Notes under the pieces: generated by a model
What the model was told of the DNA's origin: nothing
What the model saw: the letters and a program-made list of their open reading frames with translations, nothing else
Database searches by the model: none
Made by a program: the position numbers and the translations under genes
Part shown: piece after piece, positions 26,721 through 35,916 of the stretch
How positions within the stretch are numbered: the first letter of the stretch is position 1
Layout of the letters: each line of letters starts with the position of its first letter
NCBI GenBank assembly: GCA_027485675.1
Contig: JAIXQP010000015.1
Coordinates: 58,113 to 122,112 of the forward strand
DNA length: 64,000 bases
Direction of reading: 5' to 3'
From: Terriglobales bacterium
Lineage (GTDB): Bacteria > Acidobacteriota > Terriglobia > Bryobacterales > Bryobacteraceae

Positions 26721-27392
26721 CTACTTTTTCTCGAACAAAGCCAAGTACTGCGATCCGGGCAGAAATACTTCGCGGCCCACCGCGCGATAGCCGTAGCTCT
26801 CGATCTGCGCGACGACATCGGCTTCATCGAGGCGGATGTGCGAAACGGCGAAGTTGGGATTCGGGTTGGCCATGGCGCCGGGACGCTTGTAGTAGTCGAT
26901 GATGGCGAGCTTGCCGCCGGGCTTCAGCGCGCGGCGGATGCGGGACATCATCTCCTCGGGGTATTCGAAGTGGTGGTAGGCGTCGAGGATGAAGATGAGA
27001 TCGGCAAACGCCGTGTCGAGATTGGGATCCCTCTCCGTGCCCAGGACGAAACTCACGTTCTTCAGGTGAGATGCCTTCTGCTTCGCCTTTTCGAGGAAGT
27101 CCGGGAAGATGTCCTCGGCCACCACGCGCCCCCGCGGCCCGACCGCCTCGCTCAAAAACGGCAACATGTAGCCGACCCCGGTCCCGATATCGACGACGGT
27201 CATCCCCGGCTTGATCCGCAGCGCGGCGATCAACTCCTTCGGCTTCTGGCGGGTGTCGCGATGTTCGCCATCGAGGGAGGCGGCCATGCCGGCGCGGCCC
27301 TCGGGGGTACGGTAGCGGTCGTTGGCTCCCGGGGCAGGTTGCCCGAAGAGGCAAATTGACGAAACGAAGCCAATGAGGATGAGGGGTTTCAA
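26721..27392 (-). CDS. Class I SAM-dependent methyltransferase with an N-terminal signal peptide
   Basis: A 223-residue protein. The first 18 residues look like a cleavable signal (MKPLILIGFVSSICLFGQ). The remainder is a Rossmann methyltransferase: VVDIGTGVGYMLPFLSEAVG (motif I region), then AEDIFPDFLEKAKQKA, an LDAYHHFEYPEEMM motif and ALKPGGKLAIIDYY. SAM is cytoplasmic, so an exported enzyme is puzzling; the leader might instead be a membrane anchor. The substrate is unknown. Its ATG overlaps the upstream hom stop by 4 bp. Confidence 0.82.
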   Translation of the reverse strand: MKPLILIGFVSSICLFGQPAPGANDRYRTPEGRAGMAASLDGEHRDTRQKPKELIAALRIKPGMTVVDIGTGVGYMLPFLSEAVGPRGRVVAEDIFPDFLEKAKQKASHLKNVSFVLGTERDPNLDTAFADLIFILDAYHHFEYPEEMMSRIRRALKPGGKLAIIDYYKRPGAMANPNPNFAVSHIRLDEADVVAQIESYGYRAVGREVFLPGSQYLALFEKK

Positions 27393-28693
27393 AGAGCGGT
27401 CTCCATCGGCAGAACCAGAACCGGTTCCACCATGAACTCCAGTTTAGCCATTTCGGCGACGGCCTCCTGTACGCTTTGTTCGGTGGTCGGTTCCACCGTG
27501 ATGACGAAGGGCAGGGCGGCCTTGTCCTCTGAGGGGAGTTGGAGCACCGCGTCGAGGCTGATGTGTTTGGCCGCCAGGACGCTCGCGAGCGCGGCGATGA
27601 TGCCGGGTTCGTCCTTCACGCGGAAGCGGAGGTAGTAGGCGCGCTTCTGTTTGAGGATGCTGACGGGTTGGTTGGCGTCGAGGTGGGCGTGGGCGAAGGG
27701 GCTCACGCGTTGCGGGCTGCCGCTGCGGATTTCGCGGGCGACGCGCATGAGGTCGCTGACGACGGCGACCCCGGTGGGGTGGGGGCCGGCGCCGCGCCCG
27801 TAGTAGAAGGTATCGGCGCCGTACTTGCCGCGGATCCAGACCGCGTTATAGGCGCCCTTGACGCCGGCGAGGATGGTGGACTCCGGGATCAGCGCCGGGC
27901 GGACGGAGAGCGTGAGGCCATCGCCCGTGAGGCGGGCGGCGCAGATGAGGCGGATGGTGTGGCCCAGGCGGTGGGCGTATTGGAAGTCGATCGGGGAGAT
28001 GCGCCGGATGCCTTCCGTGAAGATGTCGGCGGCGGTGATTTTTTCGCCGAACGCGAGGGCGGCGAGGATGGCGAGCTTGCTGCGGGCGTCGTAGCCGTCG
28101 ACGTCGGCGGTGGGGTCGGCTTCGGCGTAGCCGAGGCGCTGGGCTTCGGCGAGGACGTCGGCGAAGGCGGCGCCATCGCGCTCGATTTCGGTGAGGATGT
28201 AGTTGCTGGTGCCGTTCAGGATCCCGTACAGGGCTTCGATGCGGTCGCCGCTGATGCCTTCGCGGAGGACCGTGTGAACCGGGATGCCGCCGGCGACGGA
28301 GGCTTCCATGGCGATATTGGCGCCGTGGGCGATGGCCTTTTCGACGAGCGCCGGGCCTTGGGCCGCCATGAGTTCTTTGTTGGCGGTGACGATGCTCTTG
28401 CCCGCGGCGAGGGCCGCATCGATGATCTCTTTGGCCACGCCCTGGCCGCCGATGAGTTCGGCGATGATCTCGACTTCGGGGTGGTTGACGACCTCGCGCC
28501 AGTCGGTGGTGAGCAGCGCGCCCGAGAGGGCGGCGGGTATCTGTTTGCCGTCGAGCGTCCGGGCGCAGAGCGCCTTGACGACGAGGCGGAAGCCTAGTTT
28601 TTGAGCGATTGATTCGCTGGTTTCGGCCAGAATCGCCATGGTGCCGGAGCCGACGTTACCGAGGCCAACGATGCCAATATTCACATCACGCAT
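27389..28693 (-). CDS. hom: Homoserine dehydrogenase
   Basis: A 434-residue enzyme reducing aspartate semialdehyde to homoserine on the way to threonine and methionine. The NAD(P) motif GIVGLGNVGSGTM is at the N-terminus, the catalytic region contains TANKELMA and GILNGTSNYILTEIE plus GYAEADPTADVDGYDA, and the C-terminal ~85 residues (RFRVKDEPGIIAALASVLAA) are an ACT domain that usually binds threonine for feedback inhibition. It heads a two-gene unit with the methyltransferase. Confidence 0.96.
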   Translation of the reverse strand: MRDVNIGIVGLGNVGSGTMAILAETSESIAQKLGFRLVVKALCARTLDGKQIPAALSGALLTTDWREVVNHPEVEIIAELIGGQGVAKEIIDAALAAGKSIVTANKELMAAQGPALVEKAIAHGANIAMEASVAGGIPVHTVLREGISGDRIEALYGILNGTSNYILTEIERDGAAFADVLAEAQRLGYAEADPTADVDGYDARSKLAILAALAFGEKITAADIFTEGIRRISPIDFQYAHRLGHTIRLICAARLTGDGLTLSVRPALIPESTILAGVKGAYNAVWIRGKYGADTFYYGRGAGPHPTGVAVVSDLMRVAREIRSGSPQRVSPFAHAHLDANQPVSILKQKRAYYLRFRVKDEPGIIAALASVLAAKHISLDAVLQLPSEDKAALPFVITVEPTTEQSVQEAVAEMAKLEFMVEPVLVLPMETAL

Positions 28694-28712
28694 AAACCGT
28701 TATGATAGCAAT

Positions 28713-29033
28713 ATGGCGTTCCGAGCCCTGTTTTTACTGGTCTTTGCCGTATCGTTCACCTTCGGGCAAGGGTTTCCGCGGCCGACAACCGACGTGGGGC
28801 AACCCGACCAGACTCTGCGCGGGCCGGACGGGAAAGACCGGACGCAGGAGTTGCTGAAGGCCGACCACAAGGCGAATTTGAAGGACCTCGAAACGATTCG
28901 CCAACTGGGCGAGGAGATTCAGGCCGAACTGGAAAAACATGACCGGCACGTTCTCTCCGTCGGCGCCATCAAGAAGCTGGACGAGATGGAGAAGCTCACG
29001 AAGCGGATTCGGGGCCGGATGAGGCGATTTTGA
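28713..29033 (+). CDS. Small exported coiled-coil protein, unknown function
   Basis: A 106-residue protein starting at the ATG at 28713; an upstream in-frame start would overlap hom. It has a signal peptide (MAFRALFLLVFAVSFTFGQG), a charged helix rich in Lys/Glu/Asp (DHKANLKDLETIRQLGEEIQ) and an Arg-rich C-terminus (KRIRGRMRRF). No family recognised. Its stop overlaps the next start, suggesting co-translation with the CBM9-like protein. Confidence 0.65.
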   Translation: MAFRALFLLVFAVSFTFGQGFPRPTTDVGQPDQTLRGPDGKDRTQELLKADHKANLKDLETIRQLGEEIQAELEKHDRHVLSVGAIKKLDEMEKLTKRIRGRMRRF

Positions 29034-29764
29034 TTCTGACAGCGATGTTCCTGGCCGCCGCGGCGCTGAGCTATGACGCTCCGCGCGCCGCGCAACCTTT
29101 GACGATTGACGGCAAGATGGATGAGGCGGCTTGGCAAGCGGCGCCGTGGACTCCTTTCTTTGTGGACATTGAGGGCGACGCCAAGCCAAATCCCCGGTTC
29201 AAAACGCGGGCGAAGATGACCTGGGACGACCAGTATTTCTATATCGCCGCCGAGATGGAGGAGCCGGACCTGTGGGCGACCTACGACAAACATGACATGG
29301 TGATTTTCCATGAGCATGACTTCGAGGCGTTCTTTGATCCGGATGGCGACGGGCTGCACTATTTCGAGTTTGAGATCAACGCGCGGAACACCGGCTGGGA
29401 TCTGCATTTGGATAAGCCGTACAAAGACAAGGGCAAGGCCGACAACGGCTGGGAGATCCCCGGGCTGAAGACGGCGGTTTCTTTGCGCGGGACGTTGAAC
29501 AACCCGGGGGACCGCGACCAGGGTTGGACCGTGGAGATGGCGTTTCCCTGGAGCGCGTTCAACCGCGGGCCGCGCGCGGCGGTGGCGCCGAAGCCGGATG
29601 AAGCGTGGCGCGTGAATTTTTCGCGCGTCGAATGGCAACTGCGCGTGAAGGACGGCAAGTACGAGAAGGTACCGGGCACGAAGGAGGACAACTGGGTTTG
29701 GTCTCCGCAGGGCGTAATCAACATGCATGTCCCCGAGAAGTGGGGCACGGTTCGTTTTCGTTAG
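29030..29764 (+). CDS. Exported carbohydrate-binding family 9-like (CBM9-like) protein
   Basis: A 244-residue protein. I take the TTG at 29030, which overlaps the upstream stop and has GAGG just before it; ATG 29045 is the alternative. After a short signal peptide the sequence fits the CBM9-like beta-sandwich: IDGKMDEAAWQAAPW at the start, DDQYFYIAAEMEEPD, HEHDFEAFFDPDGDGLHYFE and a terminal NFSRVEWQL. In acidobacteria such domains sit on secreted sugar-related proteins; here it is alone. Binding target unknown. Confidence 0.8.
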   Translation: MILTAMFLAAAALSYDAPRAAQPLTIDGKMDEAAWQAAPWTPFFVDIEGDAKPNPRFKTRAKMTWDDQYFYIAAEMEEPDLWATYDKHDMVIFHEHDFEAFFDPDGDGLHYFEFEINARNTGWDLHLDKPYKDKGKADNGWEIPGLKTAVSLRGTLNNPGDRDQGWTVEMAFPWSAFNRGPRAAVAPKPDEAWRVNFSRVEWQLRVKDGKYEKVPGTKEDNWVWSPQGVINMHVPEKWGTVRFR

Positions 29765-29790
29765 GCTTGGCGCATGTTAATCTCATCGGG

Positions 29791-30342
29791 ATGTCCTCCA
29801 CTCGTCTGAAATCTCAACTGATGACCGCTTCCGAGATCGACCGTACGCTGGTACGGCTGGCTCACGAAGTGCTTGAAAAGACGACCGACCTCGATAAATT
29901 GGCCTTTATCGGGATCAAGCGCCGCGGGGTTCCGCTGGCGAAGCGGTTGGCGGCGAAAATCAAAGATCTGGAAGGCCGCGAGGTGCCGACGGGCGTCCTC
30001 GACATCAACCTTTACCGCGACGATTTGACGACCGTGGGCGCGTCCCCGGTGGTGAACTCGACGGCGATCCCGTTTGATGTGACGGGAAAAGATATCATCC
30101 TGACGGACGATGTTTTGTATACGGGCCGGACGATTCGGGCGGCGCTCGAAGCCCTGTTCAAAGAAGGGCGTCCCGCGCGGGTGCAACTGCTCGTGTTGAT
30201 CGACCGCGGCTGGCGGGAGCTGCCGATTGAAGCGCGGTATGTGGGCCGCATGGTGCAGACCTCGGCGAACGAGATTATTGAAGTGAAATTCCAGGAGATC
30301 GATGAGATCGAAAAGGTGCTCCTGGTGGAGAAGGTCGACTGA
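29791..30342 (+). CDS. pyrR: Bifunctional pyrimidine regulatory protein/uracil phosphoribosyltransferase PyrR
   Basis: A 183-residue PyrR. The PRPP-binding motif [17 protein letters not shown] is clear, with [15 protein letters not shown] and the PyrR-style C-terminus. In Gram-positives PyrR binds pyr mRNA leaders to attenuate transcription. Here no leader hairpins are seen in the 26 bp before it, though its TGA shares one base with the pyrB ATG. It may serve mainly as a uracil salvage enzyme, or regulate by another site. Confidence 0.93.
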   Translation: MSSTRLKSQLMTASEIDRTLVRLAHEVLEKTTDLDKLAFIGIKRRGVPLAKRLAAKIKDLEGREVPTGVLDINLYRDDLTTVGASPVVNSTAIPFDVTGKDIILTDDVLYTGRTIRAALEALFKEGRPARVQLLVLIDRGWRELPIEARYVGRMVQTSANEIIEVKFQEIDEIEKVLLVEKVD

Positions 30343-31235
30343 TGAGTTTGCTGGGCATTGAGAACCTCGCGCGCCCGGAGATTGAAGCGATTCTCAACCG
30401 GGCGAAGGATTTTCAGAACTCGACGGCGAAGCTGGACACGCTGCGGAACCGGCTGCTGGTGAACCTGTTCTTTGAGAATTCGACGCGGACGCGGACGAGT
30501 TTCGAGATTGCCGCCAAGCGGCTGGGCGCGGACACGATTTCGATTACGGCTTCGGCTTCGAGTACGTCGAAGGGCGAAAGCTTGGTGGATACGTTGAATA
30601 CGCTGGGGGCGATGCGGCCGCACGCCATCGTGATGCGGCACGCGGCGAGCGGCGCGCCCCACTTTCTGGCGCGGTATTTGCCGACGCCGATCATCAACGC
30701 CGGCGACGGGACGCATGAGCATCCGACGCAGGCGCTGCTGGATGCTCGGACGATTCTTGATAACCGGCCTTCTCTCGAAGGCCTCCGGGTGGCCATTATT
30801 GGGGACATTGCGCACTCGCGGGTCGCGCGGTCTAATGTGCATCTCCTTTCAAAATTTGGGGCGAACGTGGTGCTGTGCGGGCCGGCGCCGCTGCTGCCGC
30901 CGCAGTTGGCGAAGCTGGCGCCGGATGTCTCGCTGACCTATGACATCCGCGAGGCGATTCAGGACGCGGACGTGATCATGATGCTGCGGGTGCAACTGGA
31001 ACGGCAGCACGAGACGCCGTTTCCGCCGGGCGACTACTTTAAGTTTTATGGGTTGCGGCCGGACCATCTGCTGCTGGCGAAGCCGGACGTGATTGTGATG
31101 CATCCGGGGCCGATCAACCGGGGCCGGGAGATTTCGTCGGAAGTGGCGGACTCGAAGCGGTCAGTGATTTTGAACCAAGTCGAGAATGGCATTGCCGTAC
31201 GCATGGCGGTGTTGGAACGGGTGATGGGCGCATGA
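30342..31235 (+). CDS. pyrB: Aspartate carbamoyltransferase catalytic subunit
   Basis: A 297-residue ATCase catalytic chain, first committed step of pyrimidine synthesis. The carbamoyl-phosphate motif [19 protein letters not shown] is canonical, and [17 protein letters not shown] and the C-terminal [11 protein letters not shown] region are conserved. No pyrI regulatory subunit follows. It overlaps pyrR by 1 bp and pyrC by 4 bp. Confidence 0.97.
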   Translation: MSLLGIENLARPEIEAILNRAKDFQNSTAKLDTLRNRLLVNLFFENSTRTRTSFEIAAKRLGADTISITASASSTSKGESLVDTLNTLGAMRPHAIVMRHAASGAPHFLARYLPTPIINAGDGTHEHPTQALLDARTILDNRPSLEGLRVAIIGDIAHSRVARSNVHLLSKFGANVVLCGPAPLLPPQLAKLAPDVSLTYDIREAIQDADVIMMLRVQLERQHETPFPPGDYFKFYGLRPDHLLLAKPDVIVMHPGPINRGREISSEVADSKRSVILNQVENGIAVRMAVLERVMGA

Positions 31236-32521
31236 GCACGTTGTTGATTAAGAATGGCCGGGTGATCGATCCGGCGAACGGGTTAGACGCGGTGGCCGAT
31301 GTGCTGCTGATGGACGGCAAGATTGCCGCCGTGGGTGCGAACCTGTCGGCGGCGAACGCGACGGAGTTCGACGCGACCGGACTGGTGGTCGCCCCGGGCT
31401 TTGTCGATATGCATGTGCATTTTCGGGAGCCGGGATTCGAGCATTCCGAAACGATTGAGACGGGCGGGCGCGCCGCGGCCGCAGGTGGGTTCACCAGCGT
31501 CGCTTGCATGCCGAACACCCTGCCGGTGAACGATTCGGCGACGGTGACGACCTATATCGTGGAACGGGCACGGAAGCTGTCGCCGGTGAACGTGTATCCG
31601 ATCGGGGCGATTACGAAGGGCAGCGCCGGCGAGGAGCTGGCGGCCATCGGGTCGATGAAACAGGCCGGGATCGTCGCGATTTCTGACGACGGGCGGCCGG
31701 TGATGAACGCGCGGGTGATGCGCCGGGCGATGGAAACGGCCAAGGCGTTTGGGATTCCGCTGATTAACCATTGTGAAGACCTGCATCTGTCGGCGGGCGG
31801 CGATATGCATGAAGGCATGGAGTCCGTCCGGCTGGGTCTGCGCGGCATTCCGGGATGCAGCGAAGACGTGATGGTGGCGCGCGATATTCTGCTGGCCGAG
31901 GTGACCGGCGTGAAGTATCACGTGGCGCATATTTCGGCGCGGTATTCGGTGGCGATGGTGAATTTCGCCAAGCAGCGCGGGCTGCCGGTGACGAGCGAAG
32001 TGACGCCGCACCATTTCGCGCTGGCGGATGCGGACATGCTGCCGTACGATTCGAACTACCGGATGAAGCCGCCGCTGCGGGCTTGCATTGACGTCGAAGG
32101 CGTGACGGAAGGTTTGGTGAACGGCGCGATTGACGCGATTGCGACGGACCACGCACCGCATCCGGGCAGCGAGAAGATGCAGGAGTTTGAACGGTGCCCG
32201 TTTGGGATCACCGGGCTCGAGCATGCGATTTCGTTGTCGTTGCAGAAACTGGTGCATCCGGGGCTGATTTCGCTAGGCCGGATGGTGGAGTTGTTTACGG
32301 TGAATCCGGCACGGATTTTGCAGATTCCGAAGGGAACGCTGACGCCGGGCGCGGACGCGGACGTGACGATTTTCGATTTGCAGCGGACGTGGACGTTTGA
32401 CGTGAACAAGTCGCTGTCGAAGAGCCGGAATACACCGTTTCATGGCCATGCGTTTCAAGGTGGCCAGGTGGCGACGATTGTGGGCGGCCAGTTTGTTTGG
32501 CGGCTGGATGGGTTGCTGTAG
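31232..32521 (+). CDS. pyrC: Dihydroorotase
   Basis: A 429-residue class I dihydroorotase, converting carbamoyl aspartate to dihydroorotate. Zinc ligands: the [10 protein letters not shown] motif near residue 63, later HISARYSV and [14 protein letters not shown], and [13 protein letters not shown]. Third gene of the tightly coupled pyrR-pyrB-pyrC operon. The next gene downstream is on the other strand. Confidence 0.97.
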   Translation: MSTLLIKNGRVIDPANGLDAVADVLLMDGKIAAVGANLSAANATEFDATGLVVAPGFVDMHVHFREPGFEHSETIETGGRAAAAGGFTSVACMPNTLPVNDSATVTTYIVERARKLSPVNVYPIGAITKGSAGEELAAIGSMKQAGIVAISDDGRPVMNARVMRRAMETAKAFGIPLINHCEDLHLSAGGDMHEGMESVRLGLRGIPGCSEDVMVARDILLAEVTGVKYHVAHISARYSVAMVNFAKQRGLPVTSEVTPHHFALADADMLPYDSNYRMKPPLRACIDVEGVTEGLVNGAIDAIATDHAPHPGSEKMQEFERCPFGITGLEHAISLSLQKLVHPGLISLGRMVELFTVNPARILQIPKGTLTPGADADVTIFDLQRTWTFDVNKSLSKSRNTPFHGHAFQGGQVATIVGGQFVWRLDGLL

Positions 32522-32611
32522 GGTTCTTTTTGGGTTGATTTGGGCTCAACCGGGAGCCGGATTCGGATGAACCCAATGCGGAAGTGGCTTCTTTTAAGCA
32601 ACTTCCTGGGA

Positions 32612-33088
32612 TCATGCGTAATTTTTTGCGAGCGATCTGGTGACCGGAAAGTGCCGCTGCACTAGGCGAAGCGTGCGCACCCACTGGTCGTGGTAGGTTT
32701 GTTGCGCCCGTTGGTCCCGATCCAGCGTTTGCAGAAATCGCTGGAAGTCGTGATCGGATTCGAGGCGGAATAGTTCGCGGGCCTCGTTCGGGAGGTTTTC
32801 GAAGTTGATTCCCGTTCCTTTGGGAAAGAACTGGAAAAGCCGGTATTCGATGGCAAGGAGTTGATGGTACCGGAAGAGCGCCATGGCGATGTAGCCGACG
32901 TAGGAGCGTTCGACTTCGCTGTTGGGCTGATAGCTGGCGAGTTGCTGCTGAAAGAGCCGGACGAACGCTGCGCGATCGTCGGTGGAACGAAGAAAGACAT
33001 TTCTGGGCAGTTCGACGGCGGGGGATTCCTGCGCGGCGGCTTTCGGAGTCTTGGCCCGTCGGGCGACTTTGGCATTCAGTGGGTTCAT
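32612..33088 (-). CDS. Hypothetical protein, predicted soluble and helical
   Basis: A 158-residue protein with a basic N-terminus (MNPLNAKVARRAKTPKAAAQ) and a mostly helical body: FVRLFQQQLASYQPNSEVER, YIAMALFRYHQLLAIEYRLF and DQRAQQTYHDQWVRTLRLVQ. The central part resembles a group of unnamed acidobacterial proteins with an 'AxYxPxSxxExxLV...RLxRLxxxE' layout, but I cannot name a family. It lies at the left edge of an accessory region and has no signal peptide or membrane segment. Confidence 0.6.
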   Translation of the reverse strand: MNPLNAKVARRAKTPKAAAQESPAVELPRNVFLRSTDDRAAFVRLFQQQLASYQPNSEVERSYVGYIAMALFRYHQLLAIEYRLFQFFPKGTGINFENLPNEARELFRLESDHDFQRFLQTLDRDQRAQQTYHDQWVRTLRLVQRHFPVTRSLAKNYA

Positions 33089-33169
33089 GGGAAAAAGTCC
33101 TCCTGGACGCTTTCACGATGACAGGCGCGCAAAGGGATTCCGGGCATGGGTGTCGCGGGAGGGCCGTGG

Positions 33170-33676
33170 TTATTGGGGGAAAAAATTTTGAGTGTCTGTG
33201 AACGGCGGTTTCCGGACGGCTCGAACCGGGAAAAGCTGACGAAAGCGGAGGTTCAAATGGCGGCCACATTGGACGAGCAGCCAGTAAACCGGAAAGCTGC
33301 AGGCGAACCCGATGGCGAAGATTAAGACTGCGCCCGCTATCAGGAAAGTGAGCCCCGGAGGGTCAAGGGGAATCGGCTTCTTCCCGAGATATTGGACCAA
33401 ACTGTACAGCAAGAATCCAGGGAGCGGCGTGGAAGAAGGCAGCCATAAGAATGGACCGGTCAAAGTGAGTACTGAAGCAGCAAACGTGGGCCGCCTGGAT
33501 GTGCGACACCCAGCGAAGATGGCATTTCCACAGAGCGCCGCAGTGACATAGCCCGGAACTGGAAGGTGATCGATGCCGATGGTAAGCAGCAGCCCATTGA
33601 CAAGGGCGGCTACCAAGGCCCCCCAAGCGGGCGGTCCGCTTCCTTCGGGACGAATTCCTACGCCGACAGGTTGCAC
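33170..33676 (-). CDS. Small multi-pass membrane protein, paralogue copy 1
   Basis: A 168-residue protein probably starting with GTG at 33676. Three or four hydrophobic segments are visible: WGALVAALVNGLLLTIGID, SVLTLTGPFLWLPS, and FLIAGAVLIFAIGFACSFPV leading into YWLLVQCGRHLN. The same pattern (WGAL...VLTLTGP...FAC-YP-YW...L-Q-GR) recurs at 36157-36588 and in a broken copy at 35566-35857. I do not recognise the family. It follows a decayed HEPN gene on the same strand. Confidence 0.6.
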   Translation of the reverse strand: MQPVGVGIRPEGSGPPAWGALVAALVNGLLLTIGIDHLPVPGYVTAALCGNAIFAGCRTSRRPTFAASVLTLTGPFLWLPSSTPLPGFLLYSLVQYLGKKPIPLDPPGLTFLIAGAVLIFAIGFACSFPVYWLLVQCGRHLNLRFRQLFPVRAVRKPPFTDTQNFFPQ

Positions 33677-33789
33677 ACTGCTTCTGACGGGTTGCGGCAG
33701 CGGGCCGTTGAGACTTTCGGAGCCAGGCCTAAGAATAGGGCCCGCGGGCCGGGGTTCTTGGCGATTTCTAGCGGTTGCCGTCGCCGGAT

Positions 33790-34110
33790 ACGGCAGGCGT
33801 CCTCTGTCGAGGAGCCTGGCGAGGGCGGACTGAGCGTGGGCGCAGAGCGCAGCGAAGTCGGGCCTGACGATATCGAGCAGCCGGTCTTGCTCGATGCTGT
33901 CGTAGTTGTGGCGCAGGCGGTTTCAGAAGCCACGGGACCTACGGGATCAACAGTTCGGCCTGAGGTCCGAGGCGGATGACCGCTTCAGGGATGCGCCGCA
34001 GACAACGCTCGACCGCACAATGAATTCTTCGGATAGCGAAAGATCGACTCCGCCTTGTCGACGATGTGTGGCCGGTAGCGGGAAGCTTCGCTGGAAGGCA
34101 AGGGCCCGAT
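33790..34110 (-). pseudogene. Decayed HEPN-family (HepT-like) toxin gene
   Basis: Three frames must be joined to read the protein. Minus-strand pieces are HIVDKAESIFRYPKN, then FIHCAVERCLRRIPEAVIRL followed by GPQAELLIP, then RGF-stop-NRLRHNYDSIEQDRLLD with FAALCAHAQSALARLL. The last piece carries the HEPN R-x4-6-H type motif (NRLRHNYDS), where a TGA replaces the usual Gly of GLGNRLRH. At least two frameshifts and one nonsense codon make it non-functional. It follows the MNT remnant in the usual antitoxin-toxin order. Confidence 0.7.
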
Positions 34111-34255
34111 CTCGGTCGATCTGACCCTGGATTCCTTTCTTGCCGGCAGGTTCAGCAAGAACATCGACCTTGCAGCTGAGCAGTTCCGATAGCCGCTTTT
34201 CCAATTGGTCCAACTGATAGAAATTTTCAAAGGCGCCAGTGGGGCGGTCAGTTTG
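34093..34255 (-). pseudogene. C-terminal remnant of an MNT nucleotidyltransferase antitoxin
   Basis: The frame reads PTGAFENFYQLDQLEKRLSE, then LLSCKVDVLAEPAGKKGI and IDRDRALAF, which is the second half of a MntA-type nucleotidyltransferase (the part after the GSxxRG and DxD site). The N-terminal catalytic half is missing; the sequence stops being recognisable about 13 bp before the adjoining dehydrogenase stop. It shares a 47-bp, 45/47-identical stretch with the N-terminal remnant at 35870-36088. Confidence 0.65.
34178..34224. repeat. 47-bp direct repeat, copy A
   Basis: Matches 35870-35916 at 45 of 47 positions in the same orientation (both begin GAGCAGTTCCGATAGCCGCT). It encodes the MNT segment FYQLDQLEKRLSELL on the minus strand. 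The two copies bracket about 1.6 kb containing the dehydrogenase gene. Confidence 0.9.
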
Positions 34256-34267
34256 CCTGGAGACTCT

Positions 34268-35320
34268 TTACCACTGGGTAATCACGGTCATCCCGATCCC
34301 GGTGAATGCTCCCATCTGCTCGAGAACCCCGCTTGCTTCCTCGATCTTCACCGTCCCCGTGATTAGTTTTCCTGGATGCAGTTTTCCTGACTCCACCATG
34401 CTGAGCATGGCCGGATAGCGCGCCGCCTGCATGCCGAGCGAGCCAATGAGCTGAAGTTCCTTAAACACAAACAGATCGACGGGAATGGGAATTACGCCAC
34501 CCTGCTCCTTACTCGAAACGCCGAGCCGGAGATGCCGTCCGCGGGTGCGCAGGCAGTAGAGAGAAGGCAAAACCGTGGGCGCATCGCCGAGTGCATCAAT
34601 CGACACATGAGCTCCGCCTTTGGTGAGTTCGACAATTTGGGCGACCGCATCGTCGCCGGCCGTCACGGTGGCTACAGCGCCGAGTTGCTTCGCCATCTCG
34701 AGCTTCGCCGCCGTTCTGGATACGGCGATCACGTTTGCGCCTAAGGCCGTAGCGATGTCCACCGCCGCCAGCCCGATGCCCCCGCATCCGAAGACGGCCA
34801 CCCATTCGCCTGCTTTGATCTTCGCCTGATCGACCACGCCATGCCACGAGGTCATGAACCGGCATCCCATGGCCGCAGCCTCGAGAAATGAGATCGATTC
34901 GGGCAGCGGCACCAGGTTGACGTCAGCTCGGGCCACTTTCGTGTACCGCCCGAAACCACCCGTGTAGTGGAACATCGGGAATCGGACATCGCTGCAGACG
35001 TTCTGGTGGCCGTCCTGACACTGTTCGCACCGTCCGCAGCTATGGTTGAAGGGGATGGCAACGCGTTGACCCTTCCGGAATCGCGTGACGGCGGAACCTA
35101 CCTCCTGCACCACGCCTGCGTACTCGTGCCCTAAAACGATTGGCGTTGCTGTCGGAATTCCAACCCATGGGAACCCTCCCATCCAGATGTGATAGTCGGT
35201 GAGACAGATTCCGTTGGCCTGCACTTCAATCACTGCGTCGTCTGGCCCACATTCCGGATCTGGCCAGTTCGAATGGAGCACGAGCGGTTTCGCGATCTCT
35301 TCTACAACAGCGGCTTTCAT
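34268..35320 (-). CDS. Zinc-dependent alcohol dehydrogenase
   Basis: A 350-residue medium-chain dehydrogenase. Zinc and substrate region NGICLTDYHIWMGG and LGHEYAGVVQEVG; structural zinc cysteines CGRCEQCQDGHQNVC; cofactor fold AVFGCGGIGLAAVDIA. Gly-Ile-Cys-Leu-Thr-Asp matches the catalytic zinc Cys of this family. It is intact, with no frameshifts, although its surroundings are decayed, and sits between two 47-bp direct repeats derived from an MNT antitoxin gene, so it may have arrived by insertion or rearrangement. It is unlike the two hopanoid-cluster dehydrogenases in detail. Substrate unknown. Confidence 0.9.
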   Translation of the reverse strand: MKAAVVEEIAKPLVLHSNWPDPECGPDDAVIEVQANGICLTDYHIWMGGFPWVGIPTATPIVLGHEYAGVVQEVGSAVTRFRKGQRVAIPFNHSCGRCEQCQDGHQNVCSDVRFPMFHYTGGFGRYTKVARADVNLVPLPESISFLEAAAMGCRFMTSWHGVVDQAKIKAGEWVAVFGCGGIGLAAVDIATALGANVIAVSRTAAKLEMAKQLGAVATVTAGDDAVAQIVELTKGGAHVSIDALGDAPTVLPSLYCLRTRGRHLRLGVSSKEQGGVIPIPVDLFVFKELQLIGSLGMQAARYPAMLSMVESGKLHPGKLITGTVKIEEASGVLEQMGAFTGIGMTVITQW

Positions 35321-35565
35321 GAGAACCTCCGAGGCGAGTCGTCCTAGATTTCGAGGCAGCGCTTCGCGGACTCCGCAAGTATAGATCAGTTGGCTACCTG
35401 GTTGGGGAACCTAGATTGGAAAGACGACAGGCGAAGCTGGCAATGGTCCTGAAACTGGCATTCGCACTTACAGGGCAACACAGACCACCTTTGGCGAGAC
35501 GTGAGTTCCGGGAGAGTCGGATGGAAAGTGATGAAACGCAGCCAAGACGCTGGGGGTAATCTAAG

Positions 35566-35857
35566 TTAGCGGTGCCGAGATTGCAGCGAAACGATTTGCA
35601 CGACATCGCGATCGCACGTTCCGATGGGGCTCACACCCGAGTAAATGGGGTAGGCGCGGACGAAGCTGACGGTGAGGACGTGGCGGGCAGAGGAGGTGAA
35701 CGGAAATCCCACTGAGCGGCAGCGGTGAGCACCCCAAGCAAGATGGACCCGTGAGCGTCAGGACGGTGGCGGCGAACGCCGGCGGGTGTGGTGCGGGGCA
35801 TCGAGCGGCACGAGCGTTGAGCCCAACGGCTGCGTGTAGGCAGGCGGTGTTCGACAC
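35566..35857 (-). pseudogene. Broken copy 3 of the small membrane-protein family
   Basis: The minus-strand frame gives PAFAATVLTLTGPSCLGCSP and LPLSGISVHLL, then after a frameshift SFVRAYPIYSG near the end. These align with VVLTLTGPFAFGHSPAPLGG and LGFACTYPIYW of the intact copy at 36157-36588. The hydrophobic N-terminus is lost. It directly follows the broken MNT N-terminal remnant. The 245 bp between it and the dehydrogenase (35321-35565) shows nothing recognisable. Confidence 0.6.
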
Positions 35858-35869
35858 GAAGTGGGAGCC

Positions 35870-35916
35870 GAGCAGTTCCGATAGCCGCTTTTCCTATTGG
35901 TCCAACTGGTAGAAAT
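35870..35916. repeat. 47-bp direct repeat, copy B
   Basis: Partner of 34178-34224, 45/47 identical, same orientation, 1692 bp apart. Here the minus-strand frame reads FYQLDQ-stop-EKRLSELLG: the change from TTG to TAG creates the stop. Confidence 0.9.
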
